Shown piece after piece: positions 24,711 through 34,385 of a DNA stretch of 64,000 nucleotides. Position 1 is the first letter of the stretch. Each line of letters opens with the position of its first letter. The stretch spans positions 1,240,001-1,304,000 of the forward strand of contig JAVTLE010000016.1 of NCBI GenBank assembly GCA_033439295.1, written 5' to 3'. The notes under the pieces were generated by a model that was not told where the DNA came from, ran no database searches, and saw only the letters and a list, made by a program, of their open reading frames with translations. The position numbers and the translations under genes are program-made. The DNA is from Deuterostichococcus epilithicus (lineage: Eukaryota; Chlorophyta; Trebouxiophyceae; Prasiolales; Stichococcaceae).

Positions 24711-27680
24711 GTGGTGCAGGTGGTGTGGGAGGTGGTGCGGCCGGCCAACCAGCTGACGCTGACGGCGGAGCAGCTGGACGAGGACCTGGCCAAGGTGGAC
24801 TGCTGCTGCTGAAATCCAGGCTGGTCTCGTGTTGGAGAAGGAGGCCGCTGTCTGCGAGGAAGGGCTCCTTGCATGCGCCCCTGTCTGATGCAACATGCGT
24901 CAGGGAGTGCTGCTCTGGGGGTTTTATCTGCAGTGCCGCCGCGTGTGCAGGCCCAGAATGCCAATCAGATCAGGCTGATGTGTGCGAGGCCCCTGCCTGG
25001 CGTCCGCAGGTGCTGGTGGCTACGAACCCCGCCGCCGCACTGGACGGCCACGTGCGGTGGAGCCTGCAGGAGCACGCATGGCTGCCAGGCCCCCCTGCGG
25101 AGCCGGTGCGATATGCTGGATGCATACTGAACACTCTGCGGTGGATCCTATCTGCCTTTCTGACAACTGCAAGGGCCTTGACACCTGCACACCCCACAAG
25201 GCTACCTCATCCCCCCCACCTTCCCATTCCAGCGCCTCGAGCTGACAATGGCGGCCCCACTTGCAGAAATTGCCATTTGCGCATCTCATCTTACCTCTGT
25301 CTGTTTACAAAAACGAACCCAGAACCCTTTCTTCGTACCTGCTGCAGGTTATCAGCCACTACGCCAGTGAGGGGCGCCTCCTCCACCGCTCTGCGCCGCA
25401 GGCGCAGCTGCAGCTGGAGGCGGAAGCAGTCGCACGGGCAGCCCGGCAGGCTGAGCTGGACAGGGTGCGTGTCGGGCAGGCAATCCGGGCAAGCAGCCCC
25501 ACAACCTGCTGCACAGGGACAGCAGGCTGCACACGTGCTTGGTGGAACGGCCTTGCACAGTGGCTCCACATGTCGAGAGGTTGCCGCTGCAGTGCCCCAC
25601 ATGAGCCACAAGGGATCAGCGGCGCGCAATGCTCGTGGGGTGCCCAGCCACATCCCATGGCCGCTGCAGAAGTGAGTCACGAGCCACTCCTGAGCGCGTC
25701 TGGTCGCGGTGGCTAAGACCAGGCGGGTGGAACTGGAGGGGCAAGCCGAGGATGCGTCGGCGGCGGAGGCCGCAGCCGACGCTGAGGCGGTCAAGCCGAC
25801 CGGGGCGGAGGCTGTGGTAGATAGCCCTGCTGAGACGGGGGCCGAGGCAGAAGCTCCCAAACAGGCCGAGGCAGCCAAGCCGATCGCGGCGATCGAAGTA
25901 CATACAGCCGGTCCCCGATACGCAAACGCGCCGCCTGCAGAACCACTTTGACTTCGCCCGACCGGCTGGTGCAGCCGACGCCCGCCCACCGGCCGTGCGA
26001 CGGCGACACGATGACGGAGCCGCCTGTCAAGGCCTCCACCTCCGGTATGCGCTGCGGAGCGGCGCCCTAGTGCTGCACGGTGCAATGCAATCGTGCGCCC
26101 GATCGCTTCACTTGGGCGCATGCAAGTGTGCTCGTATTGGAAGGCTCACAGCGGTCGTTAAACACAGTGCAGAAGCTCAACCCACACAGCCCCACAAGTT
26201 AGCACAGCTCCTTCCATGCACCAAAGCTTGTTGCCAGAGCTTGCCGCCAGCCGCGCTGCCAGTCGCGGTGACCTCGGATAATGCAAATGAGAATGCGCTC
26301 TTTCCGCAGGCTCCTGCTCGCAGCGGGAGATGTATGACGCGTATACTGCGGATCAGGATGCACAACGCAGCATATAGGAGCTGGCCAAGGCGGAGGCTGT
26401 GGCGCGGAAGGCGTCCAGCCGGGAGCGCGCCCGCGCGGCAGAGCTGCAGTCCGCTCTGACGGAGGCCCAGCAGGTGAGCTGCTTGCATGATGGGTCCGCC
26501 CTGGCCCCTAATGAGCCGCACTTCCTGAGTCAAGGCGCTGCGTCCAGACAGCGGCAAGGGTCGCAAGGGGACCACCATGTCACCAGAGACGGCAACATAT
26601 GGTCTTGCGCACACACTATAACTGAGGGTCTGCAGCGCAGCTGTCCTCAGAACAGTGCGGTGACCTGTGCAGTGACTGGCGGCTGACCAAACGGGGTGGC
26701 TTGCATGGGCCTTACTGCACCTGCTGCTGCCGATGCTGTTACAGCTGCGTGGCCCACTAGCTGCTGATTGTCATCTCAGCCCTTGTACCTTGCGCGGCGC
26801 AGGAGGAGGAGCGGGAGCGGCAGCAGGCGGAGCGGCTGCCACCCTCGAGCGCATGGTCAATCAAAACGCCTTCGGCGACATCACCATAGACATGAAGGCG
26901 CGCCCACCTTTCTGTGAACTGCCCAAGATTACTCCAAATTTCTTGTAGGCCACGTGCCCTTTTGCACAACGCCGGAGATCGTGTTGGTCAGCGCCTCGCC
27001 CCTGCTCTGATGGTCCTCTCTGATGGTCAGAGCTGCATGCCTGGCCTGCCGCCTGTCCACAGCGGCCCATCGTGCCGTCATGATTGACTCAGCGAGCCCA
27101 GGGCAAGTGCGCGCACTTGCTGCTTCCCGACTGGAACGTCGCCTCGCAGATGGCAACCGCTGCGCCCAAGCATCAGCAGCCATCGAAGGAAAGCATCAGA
27201 CCGCCGCATGTGGTATATATTTGTTGGCAATGTTGCAGTCATCCCACCTCCGCCCCACCGTCAATAGCTGATCACCCTCGCAAGCCACAACCAACCATCC
27301 GCAAACATTCGCTGCCGCGCAGTACAGGGAGGATGAGTCGGATGCGCTGCGGCCGGGGGAGGGGACGCTGCTGCCGCTGTACCCGCTTCAACCTGCGGGC
27401 CGGACGGCGCGCCAAGACAGTGACGGCGCTCGCATGGCACCCGGCCCATGCCGACTTGTTCGCCGTGGGCTTCGGATCCTTCGACTTCCACTACCAGCGG
27501 CGCGGCGCCGTGGCCTGCTACACGCTCAAGAACCTGGCGTCAACGGAGCACCAGTTCACCGTGGACTGCGGTGCGTTCTCCTGTTTGTCGCATCGCTCTG
27601 CCGTTTGCTGACTGCATATTTTCAGGCGTTTCTGGGTTCGTTCGTGAGGAACCCCCAGCAGGTTGCCGCAGCCTGTGCTC

Positions 27681-27703
27681 CTGCTGCTGCTGCTGCTGCT
27701 GCT
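27681..27703 (+). repeat. (CTG)n microsatellite in a dynein-gene intron
   Basis: About seven uninterrupted CTG triplets sit between two WD-repeat exons of the dynein pseudogene. Confidence 0.85.
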
Positions 27704-28907
27704 GTTTCTGCTTCCTTGTGTGCTACGGTAGAATCTCTCCAGAGGTACGGTATCTGCAGCGAGCATCAAGGGATGCAGGATCGCATCACGTTGCCGCGCA
27801 GGCGCGATGAGCCTGGATTTCAACCCGGAGCAGCCCCACTTTCTAGCCGTCGGGTGTCATGACGGCACCGTCATAAACGTGTGATGGGGTCACATTTTCA
27901 TATGTCTCCATACTTGCCGCTGACATGCTGCCCGCAGCATCCGCAGGCGAGGCGATAAACTTGCATGCAGCTGATGTGGCCAGACTCGTCTGCCCTTCGT
28001 CCCCCAGCTTGACTGATGACCTCTTCTGGTTGTAGTCGAAGCAGCCAGTATGCCGCAGTACAATCATCTGCGGCCGGCATGTCGAGCCGGTGTGGGGCGT
28101 CTGCTGACGGCCCGCAAGTGCAACGCACGCGCTTTGCCAGCGTGTTGGGCGACGGCTACGTCGCGATTCGGATCTTCCACAAAAGACAGCTGCGATGGGA
28201 GGTGCGTTATATGCGTGCACTCAGACTATCGTTTCTGCACCTGTCCAGTTGCAGCCAACTGGCACTCTTGAGCATGGAGCAATTGAGGAGGCGAGGGCCT
28301 TCGATCCCAAAAAAAGGGCCCACGACCATAAGAACCAGTCACTGCGTTTCCCAAGCTGCTCAGGTCGTTCTGTATGCACACATGCAATGTCGAGTGCTGC
28401 AAATGTGCCTGTGAATTTGCAGCACCTCATGCGGCTCGGCAGACTACCTAGTGCGGAGGCGGCTGAGCAGCCTGCAGTTGTGCTGCCAGGCATGGAGCTG
28501 CCTGCTGACGGCGGCTTCAGCTTTTACTTCAGGCAGGTGATCGCAAGCATCTCAAATTAGACATGAAGCACAGGTTCCTTGCTGCTTCTCATCTATAAGC
28601 TGCTGAGACTGCCCAATGCACATTAACATGTGTGGGAAAGTGTGCGCACTGCATCGGGTTGGCGGCGTCAGCGATGGAGCCTTCACGCGTGGCACCCGTA
28701 ACGCATTGCGGGCCGGACTTGGAACCAAATGTATCTCCAGATCTGCCAGCAAGATTACCAGCGGGATGGGTGATGCCAGAAGGCGCCACAACAGCAATGA
28801 CAAAGTCTTGATGCGGATGTGTCTCGCTGTCTGACCCACTGGCGACACCACGAGCTGCGGCATGACCACCAAGACCCGACTGGACCGTTTCTGACCCGCA
28901 GCATCCG

Positions 28908-28942
28908 TACTTGTGGGCACGGAGCAGGGCAGTGTGTACAAG
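28908..28942 (+). repeat. Intronic echo of a dynein exon start
   Basis: This segment, containing GTGGGCACGGAGCAGGG, nearly matches 28993-29028, the start of the exon encoding YLVGTEQGGVHK, about 85 bp downstream. A CCCGCAG acceptor-like site precedes it, but its frame soon meets a stop. It looks like a decayed tandem duplicate of the exon edge. Confidence 0.75.
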
Positions 28943-30224
28943 TCCTCCCGCTGAAAACCTGTTTGTGCATGACCTGATCCCTGCAGGAGACATACCTGGT
29001 GGGCACGGAGCAGGGTGGCGTGCACAAGTGCTTTGCGGTGTACGGCTCAATGTACCTGGCGTCCTACCCGGGCCACACCTGTGCGGTGTATGCAGTGCGG
29101 TGGAACCCGCTGCACCCGCGCACCTTCCTGTCTGTTGGCGCAGACTCCTACGTGCGGCTCTGGGACGAGGCGAAGCCCGACAAGGTGGGGGGCGGCGCAG
29201 GCTATCTTGATGATGGATGTCGTGTGAGGGAAAGCATGGGAGGAGGCAACGTGGTCTGTGCGAAATGCATTTGCGTGTGTGCGGCGCAAGGTGGCGCAGG
29301 CATGACTCATGACGGCATGCCCGGGCATGCCCGAGCATGCTGTTGCCTGGGCATGCTGTCACTTCAAAGTTGCCAATGGCGCACCTCATCCAAGTCGGCA
29401 GTGCAGTCTGACCGCCTCCATGCCGGCAAGCGCAGGCGATACTGAAGTGGGACATGGGGACAGGCATCGCCGCGTGCGACGTGGCGTGGGCACCCTTCTC
29501 TTCTACAGTCTTTGCGGTTGCAAGCGATGATGGAAAGGTGAAGCAGACAGAGTAACAACATGGTCGCTGTCACAACTCGAGACTGGTTCTCTTTTCTAGA
29601 ATGTTCAGACCCTTGATGTTTCTCAGCCTTCTGATGACGCCCCAGTTGTGCAGGACTTCTGGTTGTGATGGCGAACAGGTTTGATGAATATGACCTGCTC
29701 GACACTATGCCACAGGTGCACGTGTACGACGTCAAGGAGGATAAGTTGCAGCCGCTGTGCGTGCAGAAGGTGGTGCGCAAGACGTGCCTCACCAAGATCG
29801 CCTTCAGCGCCGTGCACCCAGTCATCCTGGTTGGCGACGACAGGTTGAGCGCTGCTCAAGCACTTCGTTTCTTCATGCACCATTTGCGTCCTGCGCTGGC
29901 CGCCATCAATGTGAAGATTGCAGCTGTGTGCATCCCCTGCCAGTCCGTTTGAGCATGTTGCACCATACTGATGGCCCTGCCTGCCCATGCCCCGCACAGG
30001 GGCTGTGCGACATCCTGAAGCTGTCGCCCAACCTGCGGCGAACGCCGCAAAACGTGCCGGAGCCTGCAAAGGGGCCAGCAACTGGAATCCCGCCGCCATT
30101 CGGTAAGCCTAACGCCCAGGCAGGCTGGCCAGCGAAGAAGGTCACGCCAGCGGAGGTGGAGGCCGCCAAGATGGAGGCGGTCCTGACTGACATCGCCGAA
30201 CACGGCATCTTCCGGTTTGATTGA

Positions 30225-31549
30225 CCTGCCTGATTCAAATGGTTGGCTGATTTCTCAGGCCCAGGGGATGGTCATCAGGCACAAGTGGCATTGGTGGCGG
30301 ATTGATAGGTGTTTGCAGCAAGAACGGCGCAACGGCGGAACAGCAAACGGATACCCCCTCGGTATCACATTCGTCGCGGTCAGCAGGCAGCAAGCATTTC
30401 GGGCAACGAAGACACAGCTTTTATTATGCTTGTCGTTTTGTATGAGGCCGCGCTGCCGTGGCAACCGCCAGCGGCGCGGTCATTGGCCGTGAGTGTGAGA
30501 GAGCGTCGGCGGGTGGACAGAAGGTTTACTGTAAAGATTCACTAGACCAGATAGGGACCTGCAATTGTCTAAGCCACAATTACCGCTACAATGCCCGGCA
30601 GAATCCCCGGCTGACGTGCACTTTTCCAGCAGGTGCCGGCTGTTGCACCACGCAATTGCAAAATTTTGCAATTGACGTACTAATGGCACTATTATTTTTG
30701 GTCGAGATTGGACCCCCACAACACTAGATTTCCTGTCGCATGGCTAGTGTCATCAGAGTCGCGCATCTCGTGGGATGTTTGGAAGGCAAGAATGTTGAGC
30801 TGTCTATCTACAACTAACGAAAGTAGAATGTGGCGGCGGCGCTGTCAGTAGCGTGGTCGGCGGCGGTTCCCTGCACTTAAGCATAGAACAGCGATCTATC
30901 TGCGTGCGTGGTGTGAAAACAAGGTTGCAGCACCAGCCCGAACATGTTTCGTGGGTATGGGCCTTGGATCTGACGATCACGGCAGCCAGTGGTACGGCGG
31001 CAGCCAGCAGTAGGCGGCCGCCAAGCTGTCACAGCCCTGCCGCCGATGACTAATATTGGTGTTCCACGTTCGCGGCTGACCTGAGGGCTCACTTTACGAA
31101 ATGCAGACTCCGCACATGCGAACAGGAGTCGCTGCAGAGTTGATCTGTGTCGCGAGGCTGCGCGCGCGGGCATCGTCTCCCATTTGAAAGCTTGGGGAAG
31201 CAGCATGACGGTGGATAACGAGGTTGCAACCGATCTGTTCACAAAATCGTGGCAGGTAGGGAGCGCAGATGCATCGAAGACAGTCTTCAGTCTGCGCGGG
31301 AGGATGCAACAGTTCTGCAATGCTCTGACACCTCCTTGCGACGCTGCCATGCAGGCGTATGAGAAAATTCTCCAGGTGCGCAACATCCTGAGTCTTGCCA
31401 TGCTCATGTGATCCTTCTGGCACGCTGAAGGACCTTTCAGTTGTCGAGAGCTGTGTGCCAGCATGGGCTCGGCACATGCATCTGACTACTGCGGCTTGGC
31501 GGCCATCTCTCATATATACCGCTAGGGCCTGCATGTGTAACATCGCGGC
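30225..31549. other. Intergenic stretch
   Basis: It has only short frames plus a 179-codon minus-strand frame (31094-31633) that overlaps the start of the methyltransferase and has no recognisable content. It is AT-richer than its surroundings around 30540-30830. It contains the methyltransferase promoter. Confidence 0.5.
31512..31518 (+). promoter_or_regulatory. TATA-like element upstream of the methyltransferase
   Basis: ATATATA lies about 32-38 nt before ATG 31550. This spacing suits a TATA box only if the 5' leader is very short, so it is tentative. Confidence 0.25.
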
Positions 31550-32914
31550 ATGACGGCGGTCGGCATTCGTGCACCTGCACCCAAGGCCTTTCGTTTGTTC
31601 AAATCTCCGGTGCAGAACGACTACCTCAGCCACCTCACGCTGTATGATGCGCTTGCGGATGCACTGCGTGGCTTCAGAAATGGCGAGCCATTTGCAATGC
31701 TGGACCTCGGCTGCGGCGACGCCAGCTACGTCTCGAACGCGCTGAAGCGCAGCGGCACCGGCGAGCGCCTGACCCGTTACACTGGCGTCGACCTTGCCGC
31801 TGATGCGCTAAAGGCGAGTTCGGCACGATGCATGAAAAGTACTCGGAAGCAGGATCGCGAAGCGCTCCTCCCGGACGACGCTGCTTGCGACAGTGGAGGA
31901 AGGAAAGGTGGATCAGAGTTGTCGTGCTGGCTTTACAGGTGGCCGGGAGCAATGTGGCTGCCGCAGTGAACGGTAGCGGCTGCCAGGTGGAGTGCAGAGA
32001 GGCGAACATGCTCGAGTTTGCCGCAATGGCCGGCGCGGATGAGGTGGCGTTTCGATGCAGCTCTGACGTCGTTTGCTGCGCACCACCTCAGCCTGGAGGA
32101 GAAGCAGGTGTGAAGACACTATGAAGTTTCAGTCTACAGCCGCTGGGACAGACTCGTCCCATGACATGAACTGCAGCGAAATGTATGTTGGCTTGCGTAG
32201 CTGCAGGGTCCTTGGCACACCTCCCTGATGTGGCTGCCCACAGGGTGTTATGGCGGGCAGCAAACTAATAGCGCGTCATCCCCAAATTCTTTTGACAGGT
32301 GTTTGTGAGCGGCGTGTTCCAGCTGCTCAAGCCCGGCGGCGTGTTTTTCGTGTGCGACTCCTTCAGGCACCCTGGGGTGAGGACGACCCTGCTGGTGAAT
32401 GCTTCACGGCATGAACCTCCTGAAATGTGATCCTCTGTTCCTCTTTGCTCAAGCATTCCCTAAAGATGCAAAACTGCCGCCATACGGCAGGAGAGCCGGC
32501 CCGCATACCTGGACCGCATCTGCGACTTTTCAGAAAAGCATTGGACGAAGCTGGATCCCGTGGAGCTTCGGCTCACGCAGCAGCACATGCGAGAGTGAGC
32601 CACTGATCGCACCTGTCTTGCGCCGCTTTCCATCAGCAAGCGCCCCTGCAGACAAAGCGCAAGCGCGCTGCACAAGCGGCGGCGGCACACGTCCTCTCGT
32701 GTACATGTCTTGATACTCAAACAGGATGGCATGCGCACAAGAGCCTGGCTCGCTGAGAACCACGCATCCCTTTTCCAAAACCAGGTTCGACTTCCCGGAG
32801 ACCGTCTCCACATACCAGGACCTGGCGGCACGGGCCGGCTTTAGCCAGACCAAGGAGATTGTAACCGACAAGCACGGGCAGATGAAGATCCTGGCCTTGG
32901 CGAAGGAGGCTTGA
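31550..32914 (+). CDS. Class I SAM-dependent methyltransferase (with one frameshift)
   Basis: Exon 1 (31550-31813) has motif I, AMLDLGCGDASYVSNAL, and the acidic motif II end YTGVDLAADALK. Exon 2 has QVECREANMLEF and, after a shift, FDAALTSFAAHHLSLEEKQ. Later exons have VFQLLKPGGVFFVCDSF, YLDRICDFSEKHW, and TVSTYQDLAARAGF with a C-terminal KHGQMKILALAKEA. This order is a complete small-molecule-type methyltransferase; the substrate is unknown. All junctions are in phase (one GC donor at 31814), but inside exon 2 the frame changes at the TTT of 32050-32052. One extra T would explain it. Either the gene is newly broken or the sequence has an error there. No transit peptide is obvious. Confidence 0.7.
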
Positions 32915-33099
32915 GAAGCCTTCTGGAGTGCTTGTCACTGACGGACACTGCATTGCAGACTGTCATTCCGACTTGATACTGAGAATAGTGACCAAAATGC
33001 TGTTGGTTTGTATGCACGTACATATCTGTGCAGATCCTACAGGATAGGTTACGCTGCTGACTAGCAACCAAATCTAAGAGGGGCAGTCAAATATGCCCC

Positions 33100-34306
33100 T
33101 CACGCTGAACCCGCCGAATGCTCACGTTCCAGAGACGAATGCTTCATTGCACGTGCTGATTTTGAATCTGGGTCGCTACCTTCCGGGACCTCGCACCCCG
33201 GCAAGGCGCAACAGATGCCAATCGCTGCAGATCCGCTGCGGGTGGGGATTGGCGGCCTGCCACTGCCGGGCGGGATGGGCTTCCCTACCGCCACTCGTGC
33301 CTCAACAGCCCCCTCGCTGGCCGCGCACGTGGGCCTTGACAGCCGTCGGTCGGCCTTGGAAAGCGCCTCACCGGCCGCCCGCTGCGCTTTGACAGCCGCC
33401 TCACCGGCCGCCCGCTGCGCTTTCACAGCCGCCTCACTGGCCGCCCGCTGCGCTTTCACAGCCGCCTCACCGGCCACCCGTTGCCGTTTGACAGCCGCCT
33501 CGTCGGCAGCCACGCGTGCTGGGAGGCCCGCCTCGGTGGCCGCAATGTTGTAAAAGCGCCGCAAGATTGAAGCGCCCCCAATCTGCCAAGATCAGAGGTG
33601 GCCAGAGTCGCGAAGTGCGCTTCGAATTTGTCAACAGCGGCATGCCAACTGGGTCCTTGCCCTGGAGACCGATACTGGTCGAAACTTACCCACACGTGGT
33701 GCTTCCCGCTGCATCATGACGGCTCACCTCGTTGATGGATGCGACCAGGCGCTGTTGGGCACCGGCCGCATCCGCCACAGCGTCCATGCGGTACAAGTCC
33801 TGCAGTACAAGTCCACAAGCACACTGGCCACAGGTCACTCCCGAAGGCAGAGCACTCAGCCAGAGTTTTGCAGTGGGCTGGTTCTAGGCCTACGAGTGCG
33901 GGTGGTTGCACCGATGCAGCAGCAGCACCGCATTGCACGGCCCTCCAGGGCGAGGCGGTAGAGGTTACAGTGCAGGTGCGTGACAGTGCATTCGAGCGTG
34001 CCTGTGCGACTCCGATTGCGATGCGCTTGCTTGGCGGCAGCTGCGGAAGCAGCCAGTCCAACAACGCCTTCACCGTCACGCCTACCGGGGCTGCCATGGC
34101 GGCCCCTGAGCGGCTGTCGCGTGTGTCCGCGGCCGGGCGGTCCCCTTGCGTCGCCGCCACGAGTTGCTGCGGCTGGCGCGGCAAACCTGGGGCCACGGTT
34201 GCCGCCGCCGCAGCAGCATGCGGCCGACGCGGACCGGCTGGGGCGCCCGTCACTGCTGCTGTGCGCAAGCCCGGCGTCGTGGCCACTGCCACTGCCGCCG
34301 CCACCG

Positions 34307-34385
<79 letters not shown>

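Larger units (their letters stand above)
24711..30224 (+). pseudogene. DNAI1-like: Axonemal outer-arm dynein intermediate chain 1 (DNAI1 / IC78 type), disrupted
   Basis: Exons follow the DNAI1/IC78 order: VVRPANQLTLTAEQLDEDLA (near 24745), EGRLLHRSAPQAQ (25370), LQNHFDF and DGDTMTEPPVKASTSG (25940-26045), QREMYDAYTADQ (26320), LERMVNQNAFGDI (26849), the WD region with FAVGFGSFDFHYQ (27460) and DPVW-like VEPVWGV (28084), YLVGTEQGGVHKC (28993), DVAWAPFSSTVFAVASDDG (29479), VHPVILVGDD and ILKLSPNLRRTP (30013). It would anchor outer dynein arms to ciliary doublets. Disruptions: in-frame TAG 26375-26377; in-frame TGA 28105-28107 where the family has Trp; one extra C at 25913-25916, 25957-25959, 27382-27384 and 28111-28113; a frame change near 26842; a missing base at the 30000 junction; a GC donor at 26895. 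The conserved Trp before EIYD is Arg. The identity is certain; pseudogene versus sequence error is the open question. Confidence 0.8.

Noticed and set aside
26375-28107. TAG or TGA as sense codons (alternative genetic code) to rescue the dynein gene
   Set aside because: Other genes in the window end normally with TAG (PSRP1, F-box gene), TGA (UBTD, EME1, CHD1) and TAA (PIH1, MATE). The frameshifts would also remain.
25913-28113. Programmed +1 ribosomal frameshifting at CCC-G sites
   Set aside because: The extra C falls at different codon phases at the four sites, and no other gene here needs such shifts. Ordinary indels explain it better.
31094-31633. 179-codon minus-strand frame
   Set aside because: It overlaps the methyltransferase start in antisense and contains nothing recognisable.
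33366-33497. CRISPR-like array
   Set aside because: The units are directly adjacent without unique spacers, are in a eukaryotic genome, and vary like a coding minisatellite.
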